Source: Ruegeria meonggei | Lineage (GTDB): Bacteria > Pseudomonadota > Alphaproteobacteria > Rhodobacterales > Rhodobacteraceae | Direction of reading: 5' to 3' | Length of the DNA stretch: 64,000 nt | Assembly (NCBI RefSeq): GCF_900172215.1 | Contig: NZ_FWFP01000017.1 | Location: forward strand, 27,111-91,110 | Shown here: one piece after another, positions 25,866 through 34,727 of the stretch | How the letters are laid out: every line of letters starts with the position of its first letter | How positions within the stretch are numbered: position 1 is the first letter of the stretch | Program-made: the position numbers and the translations under genes | Notes under the pieces: generated by a model | Told to the model about the DNA's origin: nothing | Databases searched by the model: none | The model's input: only the letters and a program-made list of their open reading frames with translations

Positions 25866-26941
25866 ACCTGTCTCTTACTCAGTGTTTCGAATTCAGCGAT
25901 CTGGGCGTGGCACAGCTCGGTTGGTGGGGTGCCCCGGGCCCAGCCGGCATACCAATCCGCCGTCAGTCTAACAGTGTCCTCAAAACTCAGAACCGGGCGC
26001 CAGCCAAGCGCTGCGCGCGCCTGCGACACATCCAACCGGAGCATGTTGGCCTCATGCGGGGTGTCTGCGGATGTATCAATTTCAATCCGACCCTGTCCAA
26101 GCGCCCTGATAACGGCCTCGGCCACATCTAGAACCGGGCGTTCATCGTCGCGTTCGGGTCCAAAATTCCAGCCGCGGGCAAAGGCGTCGTCCCGCTCAAG
26201 TTGCTGGGCCAGCATCATGTACCCCCTCAGCGGTTCGAGCACATGCTGCCAGGGGCGGATTGCGCTGGGGTGGCGCAAAACTACGCGTTCCTCATTACTT
26301 AGGCATCCGCGCACGATATCCGGAACCAGCCGATCCTCGGCCCAGTCACCGCCGCCGATGACATTGCCAGCCCGCGCGGTGGCGATCCGGGCCGGATGCG
26401 GATCAACAGCGCTTTGCGTAAAAAAACTGCGCCGCATCGCTGCGGCGGCTATTTCGGTTCCGCCTTTCGAGGCGGAATAGGGATCGTGCCCGCCCATCGG
26501 GTCCGTTTCACGATACCCCCAGACCTGTTCGACATTTTCATAGGCCTTGTCCGAAGTGGCAACCACCACCGCGCGCAAACCGGGCCCGGCGCGCAACGCA
26601 TCCAAAAGCTGCACCGTGCCCAGAACATTGGTGGCAAAGGTTTCAACCGGTGTTCGATAGGATCGCCGCACCAGCGATTGCGCAGCCAGATGAAAGACAA
26701 ATTCAGGGTCGGTTTCCGCGATCAGCCGGTCCAGCGTGGCGCGGTCGTTCAGATCGCCGGTGACGGATCGGATATTGCCCTGATCCAGCAAAGCCCAAAG
26801 GTTTGGGTCTGTTTCGGGATGCAAGGCGTATCCGGTTACCCTAGCGCCAGCCTCAGCCAGCCAGGCGGCCAGCCAGGCGCCTTTGAAACCAGTATGCCCG
26901 GTCACCAGCACCCGCCGGCCTGAAAAGACGGCGGCGGTCAT
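25862..26941 (-). CDS. rfbG: CDP-glucose 4,6-dehydratase
   Basis: 359 residues. RRVLVTGHTGFKGAWLAAWL is the characteristic RfbG nucleotide-binding start (HTGFKG rather than GAGFIG). FVFHLAAQSLVRRSY, ATSDKAYEN and DPYSASKGGTE supply the catalytic Thr/Ser-Asp-Lys and YxxxK. It converts CDP-glucose to CDP-4-keto-6-deoxyglucose. The ATG at 26941 overlaps the stop of rfbF (ATGA); a start five codons earlier is possible but would overlap more. The lack of an rfbH (3-dehydrase) gene here argues that the 3-hydroxyl is kept and C-3 methylated instead. Confidence 0.93.
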   Translation of the reverse strand: MTAAVFSGRRVLVTGHTGFKGAWLAAWLAEAGARVTGYALHPETDPNLWALLDQGNIRSVTGDLNDRATLDRLIAETDPEFVFHLAAQSLVRRSYRTPVETFATNVLGTVQLLDALRAGPGLRAVVVATSDKAYENVEQVWGYRETDPMGGHDPYSASKGGTEIAAAAMRRSFFTQSAVDPHPARIATARAGNVIGGGDWAEDRLVPDIVRGCLSNEERVVLRHPSAIRPWQHVLEPLRGYMMLAQQLERDDAFARGWNFGPERDDERPVLDVAEAVIRALGQGRIEIDTSADTPHEANMLRLDVSQARAALGWRPVLSFEDTVRLTADWYAGWARGTPPTELCHAQIAEFETLSKRQV

Positions 26942-27711
26942 TCCCAGATTTTCCACGGCGCATCACCTGTGGCCCAATGTTCCTCAAGCTCCTGACGTTC
27001 GCGGATGGTGTCCATGGGCTGCCAGAAACCTCTGTGTTCGAAAGACATCAACTCGCCATCGTGTGTCAGGTTCATCAGAGGGCTGCGTTCCCAGATGGTG
27101 CTGTCGTCGCCAAGATATCTCTCTACTTCGGGGGAAAGCACAAAAAACCCGCCATTGATCAGGCCGCCATCCCCGATAGGTTTTTCCGAGAAGTTCAGAA
27201 CTTGATTGCCCTGCATCTCAAGCTGACCGAAGCGGCGGGGCGGGGGAACCGCCGTGACGGTTGCAAGCTTGCCATGGGCGCGATGGAAATCGATGCCGCC
27301 CCGGACGTCGATATTGCCAACCCCGTCGCCATAAGTCAGGCAAAAGGCCTCTTCACCTTTGAGGTGGGGCATAACCCGCTTAAGCCGCCCGCCGGTCTGA
27401 CTGTTTTCCCCCGTATCGACCAGCGTCACGCGCCAGGGTTCAGATTTGCTGTTTGCGATTTCCAGGCTGCCACTGGCCAGATCGACCGTGACATCCGAAC
27501 TGTGCAGAAAGTAATTCGCGAAAAATTCCTTGATGACATAGCCCCTGTAACCAAGGCAGATGATGAAATCCGTGATACCATGAGCAGCGTAGATTTTCAT
27601 GATATGCCATATGATCGGTTTGCCCCCGATCTCGACCATGGGTTTTGGTATTTTGACGGTCTCTTCGCTGAGCCGGGTACCCAGACCACCAGCCAGAATA
27701 ACGCATTTCAT
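26938..27711 (-). CDS. rfbF: Glucose-1-phosphate cytidylyltransferase
   Basis: 257 residues, the full family length. KCVILAGGLGTRLSEETVKIPKPM is the nucleotidyltransferase signature (with the SEET typical of RfbF), GYRGYVIKEFFANYF follows, and TYGDGVGNIDV is the metal-binding block. It makes CDP-glucose from CTP and glucose-1-phosphate. It is the first gene of the five-gene overlapping operon ending at 23354. The promoter must lie in the 655-base region upstream. Confidence 0.94.
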   Translation of the reverse strand: MKCVILAGGLGTRLSEETVKIPKPMVEIGGKPIIWHIMKIYAAHGITDFIICLGYRGYVIKEFFANYFLHSSDVTVDLASGSLEIANSKSEPWRVTLVDTGENSQTGGRLKRVMPHLKGEEAFCLTYGDGVGNIDVRGGIDFHRAHGKLATVTAVPPPRRFGQLEMQGNQVLNFSEKPIGDGGLINGGFFVLSPEVERYLGDDSTIWERSPLMNLTHDGELMSFEHRGFWQPMDTIRERQELEEHWATGDAPWKIWE

Positions 27712-28366
27712 AAAATCGCCCCCTCGTTCACAACGAAGTTCGTTACCAATTAATCGGCTTTTGAGCCGAACCAGACGCGGCCCCGCTTTACCAAATACTC
27801 GACCACAGTAGGACGGGAGGGCTGAGCCCTGTCAAGGTTCACAAGGCTATGAGTCGTGCCATACCAAATTTCCTTGGGCTCTAGCGTTGGCGAATACACA
27901 ATATGCTCAGGTGGATGGTATTGTTGATTTGTCTATACACACTGAAAGTGACCCCAGATCGCACTGAAAGTCGTGCTCCGGGCCAAGATAACAAAAGATC
28001 AAACACAGGGTATCAATCAAGAATGCGTCCAGGGTTTAGCAGCGGCCATCTGCAAGCGTTGGAGCAATCTCGGCACTCTGAACTGCTATTGTTATTCAAC
28101 GTGTTGAAGGCAAATTTTTTCCCACTGCCGAGTGGTCGAGGCGGTCTGGTTTCCAGAAGATACGGCCAATTCCTGAAAGTGAGGAGCTCAATCTGCACGC
28201 ATCTTTGTATACCCCATTGAGCTGCAGTCGTGGCGCAATGGCCATATGTCTATGCCCTGATCGGATGGGGCAAATTGTAACGAGCAAGGTTTATTTACAG
28301 GGTGTCAATATGATTTTGTTGTGAATCTAAGGTATCTTCCTGTAGCCTGACGACAGCGTTATTAGT
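27712..28366. other. Intergenic region, 655 bases, possible insertion-sequence debris
   Basis: It lies between the divergent rfbF and FAD-enzyme genes. Short open frames on both strands have no family features and I reject them. Two copies of CACTGAAAGT (27940-27949 and 27962-27971), the first within a TGTCTATACACACTGAAAG stretch, resemble end repeats of IS21-like elements, but no transposase is present. The rest shows no structure I can name. Promoters for rfbF and the FAD gene should be here. Confidence 0.35.
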
Positions 28367-29869
28367 GTGGATGTTAGTGATTTGAAAAAAGATATTGTTC
28401 CCGTTGTTATCATTGGTGGCGGTCCTGCGGGACTGACAGCAGCCTATGAACTGCAGAAGCTGAGCGACACACATGTACCCCAGGTCTATGAGGCCTCGGA
28501 CATGGTTGGTGGCATCTCACGAACCGAAACGCATAAAGGTTATCGCTTTGACATAGGCGGCCACCGGTTCTTCACTAAAGTCGGTGAGGTCGAAGACATG
28601 TGGCATGAGGTGATGGGCGATGATTTCATCACAGTGCAGCGCATGAGCCGCATCTTCTATCGCGGCGATTTCTACGATTACCCGCTGCGTATCTTCAACG
28701 CGTTGGGAAATATCGGTCCTTATGAAACCTACAAGATTATCGGTAGTTTCATCAAATGGAAGCTGCGCCCGCGCCAGCAGGAAGAAACGTTCGAAGATTG
28801 GGTTGTGAACCGTTTCGGGGGCCGGCTTTATATGCACTTTTTCTACAGCTACACGAAAAAGGTCTGGGGGATTTCGCCGTCTGAAATTCGTGCTGACTGG
28901 GCGGCGCAGCGGATTAAAAACCTGTCCTTACCCAAGGCCGTCTGGAATGCCATCTCAGGTGCCAATGATACCGCTAGTCTGATCGAGGAATTCCAATACC
29001 CGCGCCTCGGTCCAGGTATGATGTGGGAAAAGACCCGCAACCAGATCACAGAAAAGGGCGGTACCGTTCAGATGCAGTCCGAGGTCGTGAAGGTCAATCG
29101 AGAAGGCAACCGCATAACGTCGATCGATGTACGTCAGTGGGATAAAGAAAGCGGTGCCAATGAAAAAACCGAACGGGTCGAGGGCGAACATTTCATCAAT
29201 TCAATGGCCATCCGCGATCTGATCCATGCGTTCGACCCGCCACCACCAGCCGAAGTCGTTGCGGCTGCTGACCGGCTGAAATACCGCGATTTCCTTATTG
29301 TAACTCTGGTGTTGGACCACCCTGATCCCTTCCCGGACAACTGGATCTATATTCATAGCCCGATGGTGAAAGTTGGGCGCATTCAAAATTTCCGGGCCTG
29401 GTCCAAAGAAATGTTGCCCGATCAGAATACAGCATCAATCGGGATGGAGTATTTCTGTCAAAAAGACGATGGGTTGTGGTCATCTTCGGATGAGGATCTG
29501 CGCAAACTGGCCAGCGAAGAGCTTGAAAAGCTGAACTTGGCCAAAGCCAAGGACGTGGTTGATTGCGCAATTATCCGTCAGCCCAAGGCTTATCCGGTTT
29601 ACGACAGCGAATACAAAGAAGCGCTTGATACGATCAGCGACTGGCTCAAGACGCTTGAAAACTTCCAGACCGTCGGGCGCAATGGCCTGCATCGCTATAA
29701 TAATCAGGATCACTCGATGCTGTCTGCGATGTATGCCGCACGCAATATCATGGGGGCTGATCTGGATGTGTGGGACGTCAATGTCGACCGCTCCTACCAC
29801 GAGGAGTTCGAAGCAGAACCGAAAAAGAAACTCTTCAAGAGTGTTCTCGGGAATCGAGCCGCGCTCTGA
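28367..29869 (+). CDS. FAD-dependent oxidoreductase, UGM-like, copy 2
   Basis: 500 residues. VVIIGGGPAGLTAAYELQKL binds FAD, then a DMVGGISRTE segment and GYRFDIGGHRFFTK as in UDP-galactopyranose mutase relatives. HFFYSYTKKVWGISPSEI lies in the middle, and GLHRYNNQDHSMLSAMYAA closes the FAD site. Known relatives occur beside EPS glycosyltransferases; none that I can name has a proven substrate. The start is GTG 28367 or TTG 28382; neither has a good ribosome-binding site, so the N-terminus is uncertain by about five residues. It converges with the GT2 at 29917 after a 47-base gap. Confidence 0.87.
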   Translation: MDVSDLKKDIVPVVIIGGGPAGLTAAYELQKLSDTHVPQVYEASDMVGGISRTETHKGYRFDIGGHRFFTKVGEVEDMWHEVMGDDFITVQRMSRIFYRGDFYDYPLRIFNALGNIGPYETYKIIGSFIKWKLRPRQQEETFEDWVVNRFGGRLYMHFFYSYTKKVWGISPSEIRADWAAQRIKNLSLPKAVWNAISGANDTASLIEEFQYPRLGPGMMWEKTRNQITEKGGTVQMQSEVVKVNREGNRITSIDVRQWDKESGANEKTERVEGEHFINSMAIRDLIHAFDPPPPAEVVAAADRLKYRDFLIVTLVLDHPDPFPDNWIYIHSPMVKVGRIQNFRAWSKEMLPDQNTASIGMEYFCQKDDGLWSSSDEDLRKLASEELEKLNLAKAKDVVDCAIIRQPKAYPVYDSEYKEALDTISDWLKTLENFQTVGRNGLHRYNNQDHSMLSAMYAARNIMGADLDVWDVNVDRSYHEEFEAEPKKKLFKSVLGNRAAL

Positions 29870-29916
29870 TTATCCTGCGTTTTTTGGTGCCGGGCAGAAT
29901 GACACGAAAACATGCG

Positions 29917-30942
29917 TTAGTTCCGACGCACGTGCAACTTCTGTTTTTGCCCCAGTACATGGTACTCGAACAGGCACCAAACATAGACACTGGCTGAATA
30001 GATGTAATAAAACTGGTGATATAGCAGGCATTTGACCGCGAACCAAACGCCGCCATGTGTTGCCATTTCCCGAAGCAAATCGCGGTTGGCCAAAAACGCT
30101 AACCCCAGCAGCAGCAGCGGTGCAGGCCACCAATTGGGCTGTATCAACAGCGCCAGTACCGACAAAAACAACAATCCCGCCAACCCGGCCCGCACCCGCT
30201 CGGCGCCGGAGGTATTCAAACCGTCAGTCAACCCCTCGCGTGAGATCATCAGACGGGCCCAGGGTAGTGCGCGGCAAAAGATATCGGTACTCAGGCTGTT
30301 ACGCATCGTCCAGACTTTCAGGTGCTTTCCTTGGAGCCGAGGTTCCACGATGATCCGGCGCCCGGTTTCGGCGATGCGGTAGCCCAACTCGATGTCCTCG
30401 ATTGACGGCACCTCATAGGTTTTGATGTCAAACCCGCCCACCTCGCGGAATACGTCAGCACGAATGGCGCCACAGCCGGCCCAGAAGGTACGCGCATCAC
30501 GATTGGCGCGTTGATGGTGATAGCGGTGCAGCAGGTTTTTATAGCGGGAAAACCATGCCTGCCCGTCCGGGGCATCATCATAGGATCCAAAGACTGCGGC
30601 CACATTATCTTCGGACATCGCATTGCGGATATGTTCCGGCCCGTCAGGCCATGCGATCACATCTGAGTCGACAAACCACAAAACCTCTCCGACGGCATGT
30701 TCGGCCGCCAGATTGCGTGCCGCACCGGGTCCCCCGTTCACGGGTGTCGTCATGACCTTCGCGCCCATCTTCCTGGCCAGATCGGCGGTGCCATCGGGAG
30801 ACTGGTCATCCACCACCAAAACCTCACTGACTTCTCCGGTCTCTAGCATCCCAATCAAGGGCGGCAACACACGATGCAGCAGATGCTCGGCCTTATACGC
30901 GGGCATAACTACACTGATCGAAAGTGTCTGGTCCTGCGTCAT
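29917..30942 (-). CDS. Glycosyltransferase family 2, membrane-associated
   Basis: 341 residues. LSISVVMPAYKAEHLLHRVL begins the GT-A domain, VVDDQSPDGTAD binds the nucleotide, EVLWFVDSDVIAWPD carries DxD, and GGFDIKTYEVPSIEDIELGYR carries the catalytic ED. The last 90 residues hold two or three hydrophobic segments and an aromatic-rich end. The start ATG 30942 overlaps the TGA of the membrane protein gene (30939-30942), so an apparent longer frame to 31023 is disregarded. It is the last gene of the operon that starts with UDP-glucuronate decarboxylase; the donor may therefore be UDP-xylose, which is an inference. Confidence 0.87.
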   Translation of the reverse strand: MTQDQTLSISVVMPAYKAEHLLHRVLPPLIGMLETGEVSEVLVVDDQSPDGTADLARKMGAKVMTTPVNGGPGAARNLAAEHAVGEVLWFVDSDVIAWPDGPEHIRNAMSEDNVAAVFGSYDDAPDGQAWFSRYKNLLHRYHHQRANRDARTFWAGCGAIRADVFREVGGFDIKTYEVPSIEDIELGYRIAETGRRIIVEPRLQGKHLKVWTMRNSLSTDIFCRALPWARLMISREGLTDGLNTSGAERVRAGLAGLLFLSVLALLIQPNWWPAPLLLLGLAFLANRDLLREMATHGGVWFAVKCLLYHQFYYIYSASVYVWCLFEYHVLGQKQKLHVRRN

Positions 30943-32432
30943 GGGCGCCCGCCGGAAACGGACCGCATCCCAAGGTGCGGCAAAGAAAGAACAAGGAAGG
31001 TGGCTGAAAAAGGCAAAAGCCACATCACCCGTGCGCCATAGCGGTCAGCGGGTTGTGAAACACCGCCACAGACAAGAGCGTTCACTGCGATCCCGATCAA
31101 CAGAAACAGGGCGAACAGCTTTAGCTCGCAGGGCAGGCTGCGTGGCCATCCCAAAAGTGCAACAATGACCCCAAAAGAAATCAGGTATATAATCCCATGC
31201 ACCGTGTCGATCCGTTCGATCCAGCCCCGGTTCGTGGCCAGCCGCCCACCTTGCAGATCATGCCGACCCTCATTCAACCCGGATAACTGACGGGCATTGT
31301 CCATCATTTGCTCGGTCGGGATTGTCATCTGGATACTATAGCGCATCATTTGGTGAAAAGCATTTTCAGTAAAGGCGTAAGAGGTTCCAAAAGGTCGGGA
31401 TAGAAGGACACGGACAAAGAAATCGCGCTGCGACAGCGCGACAAGCCGCTGATCCTCGGGGGTCATCAGACGAAATGAACCAAGCTGTGGGGACCGTTCG
31501 AAAATAATATGGGACACCGTCAGGCGATAGGGATCGTTAGACCAGGACAAGGCTTCGTGCAGCGCGCAGGTTGGCACTTGGTGATCAGGGCAGGTTGCGT
31601 TCAGATAGTCCAGTCCGGGGCCGTCCACAATCAGCCGAGCTGTGATATGCGGCGTGTAGGTGACCTCTTTATTTGCGACGTTTTCCGCAGCGAACTCGAA
31701 AACTCTGCGTTCGGCCAAAGCAACAAAAACCACCATAATCACCAAGACTGATGCACGCCATCGGGCCGGAGCCCGCTGAAATAAAGCCGCGAGAAAAACG
31801 GCAGGAACCATCAAACCCGCAACAGCCATGTGCGACGGGTGTACGACCACAGCCAAAGCCGCCAGAGCAAAGGCAAGCGCAAGTTCCGGGAACGTCATTT
31901 TCCGACCAAAGGCGGCAAGGGCCGCAATCGCAATCAACAGAACCGGAGCAAAAATATCCGGCATTACATAGGCGATATAGAACGGCAACGATGTCACCGC
32001 CGCAGCAAGCAGGGGTACAGTCAGCAACCCAACTGCGTTCGGCGGTGGATCCAAATACCGCCGAGCGGCGCTGACTGCCACCCCTGCGGCGAGAAGGGTA
32101 ATAGCCAGATGCAACACCGCCACGCCGGAAATAAACCCTGCCCGGACAAACAAGGCGACGATCATCCCATATATTAATGATCGCGATCCGCTGGTTGTGT
32201 CGTCGTCATCGGCATCACTGCGTTCTGCACCGGCCCCGTCATCTTCAGTGGACGCAGGCAAAATCATATCAAGTGCCACATTCCCCTGATAAATGTAGCT
32301 GCCGGTGTCGTAATAATAGAGAGGTCCGCGGTTGACCATCAGCACTGCCAAGCAAAGTATCGCGGTCATAACCAACAGCAGAACCGGCCGGATCTGCCAG
32401 AACCGTCTTTGGCGCGCGCGTGGCATACTCAT
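30939..32432 (-). CDS. Polytopic membrane protein of unknown function
   Basis: 497 residues. One N-terminal helix (VLLLVMTAILCLAVLMVN) is followed by a periplasmic loop with YYYDTGSYIYQG and then a very acidic, probably disordered stretch rich in Asp and Ser/Thr (about residues 60-82). About eight helices, a large soluble loop (about residues 240-400) and three more helices follow. The topology suggests a GT-C glycosyltransferase or polymerase-like protein, but no sure motif is present. Overlap by four bases with both neighbours ties it to the UDP-xylose synthase and GT2 genes. Confidence 0.78.
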   Translation of the reverse strand: MSMPRARQRRFWQIRPVLLLVMTAILCLAVLMVNRGPLYYYDTGSYIYQGNVALDMILPASTEDDGAGAERSDADDDDTTSGSRSLIYGMIVALFVRAGFISGVAVLHLAITLLAAGVAVSAARRYLDPPPNAVGLLTVPLLAAAVTSLPFYIAYVMPDIFAPVLLIAIAALAAFGRKMTFPELALAFALAALAVVVHPSHMAVAGLMVPAVFLAALFQRAPARWRASVLVIMVVFVALAERRVFEFAAENVANKEVTYTPHITARLIVDGPGLDYLNATCPDHQVPTCALHEALSWSNDPYRLTVSHIIFERSPQLGSFRLMTPEDQRLVALSQRDFFVRVLLSRPFGTSYAFTENAFHQMMRYSIQMTIPTEQMMDNARQLSGLNEGRHDLQGGRLATNRGWIERIDTVHGIIYLISFGVIVALLGWPRSLPCELKLFALFLLIGIAVNALVCGGVSQPADRYGARVMWLLPFSATFLVLSLPHLGMRSVSGGRP

Positions 32433-33451
32433 CCTTTTTCCGCAGCACCCTGCGTCGCTGCGATGATCTTTCTGAAATAGGAGATTGTGGTTTCCAGCCC
32501 TTTTTCAAGCGGGACTTGCGGTGCCCAGTCCAGCAGTCGTCCTGCCCGAGTGATATCGGGCTGGCGCTGGATGGGATCGTCCTGCGGCAAGGGCTCAAAC
32601 ACCAGTTCCGAAGATGAGCGGGTCATCCGGATCACGGTTTCGGCCAGTTCTCGGATACGCAATTCCACCGGGTTGCCTAGATTGATCGGGCCAGTCACGT
32701 CTTCCGCCGAACCCATCAGCCGGATCAGACCGTCGATCAGGTCAGAAACGAAACAGAACGACCGGGTCTGACTTCCGTCGCCATAGATTGTAATCGGTTT
32801 ACCGGCCAGAGCCTGCATGACGAAATTCGAAACCACACGCCCATCGTCAGGATGCATGTTCGGCCCATAGGTGTTGAATATCCGTGCGACTTTAATCGGC
32901 AAGTTGTGTTGTCGGTAATAGTCGAAGAACAACGTTTCGGCACAGCGCTTGCCTTCGTCATAGCAGGAACGAAATCCAACTGGATTGACATTCCCCCAGT
33001 AATCCTCGGTCTGAGGATGCACGGTAGGATCCCCGTAAACCTCGGATGTCGAAGCCTGTAGAATCTTCGCGTTGAGCCGCTTGGCCAGTCCCAGCATATT
33101 GATTGCGCCATGCACCGAAGTCTTGGTGGTCTGCACGGGATCGTGCTGATAGTGAAATGGTGAGGCTGGACAGGCCAGATTATATATCTCGTCCACTTCG
33201 ACATAGAGCGGGAAAGTCACGTCATGCCGCAGGATTTCAAACCGCGGGTTGCTGAGCAAGGGGCGCAGGTTTGAGCGCCGTCCGGTGAAAAAATTGTCGA
33301 CGCATAAAACCTCGTGGCCTTGCGCCAAAAGAGCTGCACAAAGATGCGAACCCAAAAAGCCAGCACCACCTGTTACCAGAATGCGCTTTGCACTCAGGTG
33401 CAACAGATCATCGGGATCATACCCATCTTGTGGAAAGTTGGATGTGTTCAT
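32429..33451 (-). CDS. UDP-glucuronate decarboxylase (UDP-xylose synthase)
   Basis: 340 residues. KRILVTGGAGFLGSHLCAAL binds NAD. The UXS-specific blocks DNFFTGRRSNL, YNLACPASPFHYQHDP, STSEVYGDP and CYDEGKRCAETL (YxxxK) are all present, as is RIFNTYGPNMHPDDGRVVSN. It converts UDP-glucuronate to UDP-xylose (or its 4-keto intermediate). No clear UDP-glucose dehydrogenase is in the window (the one dehydrogenase here looks GDP-mannose-specific), so UDP-glucuronate must come from elsewhere. First gene of the operon 33451-29917. Confidence 0.93.
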   Translation of the reverse strand: MNTSNFPQDGYDPDDLLHLSAKRILVTGGAGFLGSHLCAALLAQGHEVLCVDNFFTGRRSNLRPLLSNPRFEILRHDVTFPLYVEVDEIYNLACPASPFHYQHDPVQTTKTSVHGAINMLGLAKRLNAKILQASTSEVYGDPTVHPQTEDYWGNVNPVGFRSCYDEGKRCAETLFFDYYRQHNLPIKVARIFNTYGPNMHPDDGRVVSNFVMQALAGKPITIYGDGSQTRSFCFVSDLIDGLIRLMGSAEDVTGPINLGNPVELRIRELAETVIRMTRSSSELVFEPLPQDDPIQRQPDITRAGRLLDWAPQVPLEKGLETTISYFRKIIAATQGAAEKG

Positions 33452-34118
33452 CGGTGCTCCCAGCGGCTTGTGGTCCGCCGGATATCCGGGGAAAACCGTT
33501 TCATATTCCTAAAGGCCCAAACATATCGTCAAAGTCGTCAATTAGTGGCGGAACACCCTCCCACACCGGCACCCCAATCCACGTCGTATTTAATTGGCTC
33601 AAATCTACACATAATTTCAGAAGCTACGAAGAATAATTATGCCAGAATGTCCTTCGTTCCCTCAGTCTCACCAGTATATGCTGTGCGCTCAAAACGTGTT
33701 GACCCGGATTTATTTCGTTTTTCGGGTAACCATCTTCATGCATTTCAAATATTCATGACGCGCTCCCTCAAGCATATAGCAGCAGTCAAAACACGTACTG
33801 ATGCAAGCCATCAGAACATGCTTTGATAGGCTGGCTGGTTTTGCCGTGAAAGCTGTCACTCACGCAAAACAGCTCCGCCCGCTTTCCAGTTTGTATTGGA
33901 TTTCATGCCTACCCTCATTGTTCGCAATTCTAGCACAAAAGGGAGTTTTTATCCGTTTTGGCCCGGATCGTCGCCTGTTCGCTCCAAAAGAACCTCTTTT
34001 TTGACAAGTTCAAATTTGCACATTTTCCAGGTTTCGGCTAACCTTTCCCAATGAGTTCTAGGTCTGATTAAGGGCTTAGCACGGTTAAATGTGTATCTTG
34101 CGGGTGGGTTGAGTTCGG
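33452..34118. promoter_or_regulatory. AT-rich control region upstream of the VPLPA-CTERM gene, 667 bases
   Basis: No gene is convincing in this stretch, which is visibly richer in A and T than its neighbours. It has an imperfect inverted repeat, GTTTTGCCGTGA (33838-33849) and TCACGCAAAAC (33860-33870), with one bulged base and a ten-base loop. TTGACA at 34001-34006 could be a -35 element, though I find no matching good -10. Promoters for the uxs operon (minus) and the VPLPA gene (plus) should lie here. Confidence 0.4.
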
Positions 34119-34652
34119 ATGATTAGAATTTTGAGAACAATTGTACCAGCGATTTTCGCTATGGTAATAATGACCGGTTCTGCCAGTGCGGTGACCTCTG
34201 TCGTCGCGGGTGGATCATACGACATTACGTCTGACACTCTGTTCACCGGACAAGTCGACTCTATGGGTGGTTCCGGCTCGTATTCTGTGAATTTCACATC
34301 CCCGGCCAGCCCGGTATTCAGCACAGCAAACGCGGCTATTACGGTCGGCATTCTGGGCACGTTCACCAATTTGACGGTCGCGTGGTACGATGCCGCAACA
34401 GACACACTTCTGAACTCCACGCCTATTCTGGCAGGTATTACCACGTTGAACACCATCTTCCTGAGTAAGCATGATCGTTTGGGTCAGGATTTGGTGTTCA
34501 GCTGGGACAATTCGACCGCATCAACGAACAAAGGCCCGATCTCGTTCACCTTCGATGTCGCGCCGGTGCCGTTGCCTGCTGGCGGCCTGCTGTTGCTTAC
34601 GGCGCTTGGTGGGCTGGTTCTGGTACGACAGCGCAAGGCTGCAGCTGCCTGA
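34119..34652 (+). CDS. VPLPA-CTERM sorting-signal protein
   Basis: 177 residues with the full layout of an exosortase substrate. A signal peptide with cut near ASA-V (residue 24) is followed by a beta-rich, Ser/Thr/Gly/Asn-rich body of about 120 residues with no cysteine. VPLPA lies at residues 150-154, then a hydrophobic helix (GGLLLLTALGGLVLV), then RQRK and a short tail. The family is exported by Sec, recognised at the VPLPA tail by XrtD (encoded at 45196-46824), cut, and probably linked to a surface glycan. The body resembles no family I know. It stands alone: a long control region precedes it and a strong terminator follows. Confidence 0.92.
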   Translation: MIRILRTIVPAIFAMVIMTGSASAVTSVVAGGSYDITSDTLFTGQVDSMGGSGSYSVNFTSPASPVFSTANAAITVGILGTFTNLTVAWYDAATDTLLNSTPILAGITTLNTIFLSKHDRLGQDLVFSWDNSTASTNKGPISFTFDVAPVPLPAGGLLLLTALGGLVLVRQRKAAAA

Positions 34653-34682
34653 CGCAGGTTCCAATTTGATCCCGATCATGTG

Positions 34683-34718
34683 CAACAAAAAGAGGCCGGT
34701 CACGGCCTCTTTTTGTTG
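34683..34718. terminator. Bidirectional intrinsic terminator
   Basis: A perfect 16-bp stem (CAACAAAAAGAGGCCG / CGGCCTCTTTTTGTTG) with a GTCA loop. The A-run and T-run on either side of the GC core let it work on both strands. It sits 30 bases after the VPLPA gene and 10 bases after the stop of the convergent GT2, ending both transcripts. Confidence 0.92.
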
Positions 34719-34727
34719 GGGCGGGGG

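Noticed and set aside
26396..27753. Plus-strand frames of 175 and 258 codons opposite rfbG and rfbF
   Set aside because: Both enzymes on the minus strand are complete and full of signature motifs; the opposite frames have none.
27903..28287. Short open frames on both strands in the rfbF/FAD intergenic region
   Set aside because: No ribosome-binding sites, no recognisable domains, and composition unlike the neighbouring genes.
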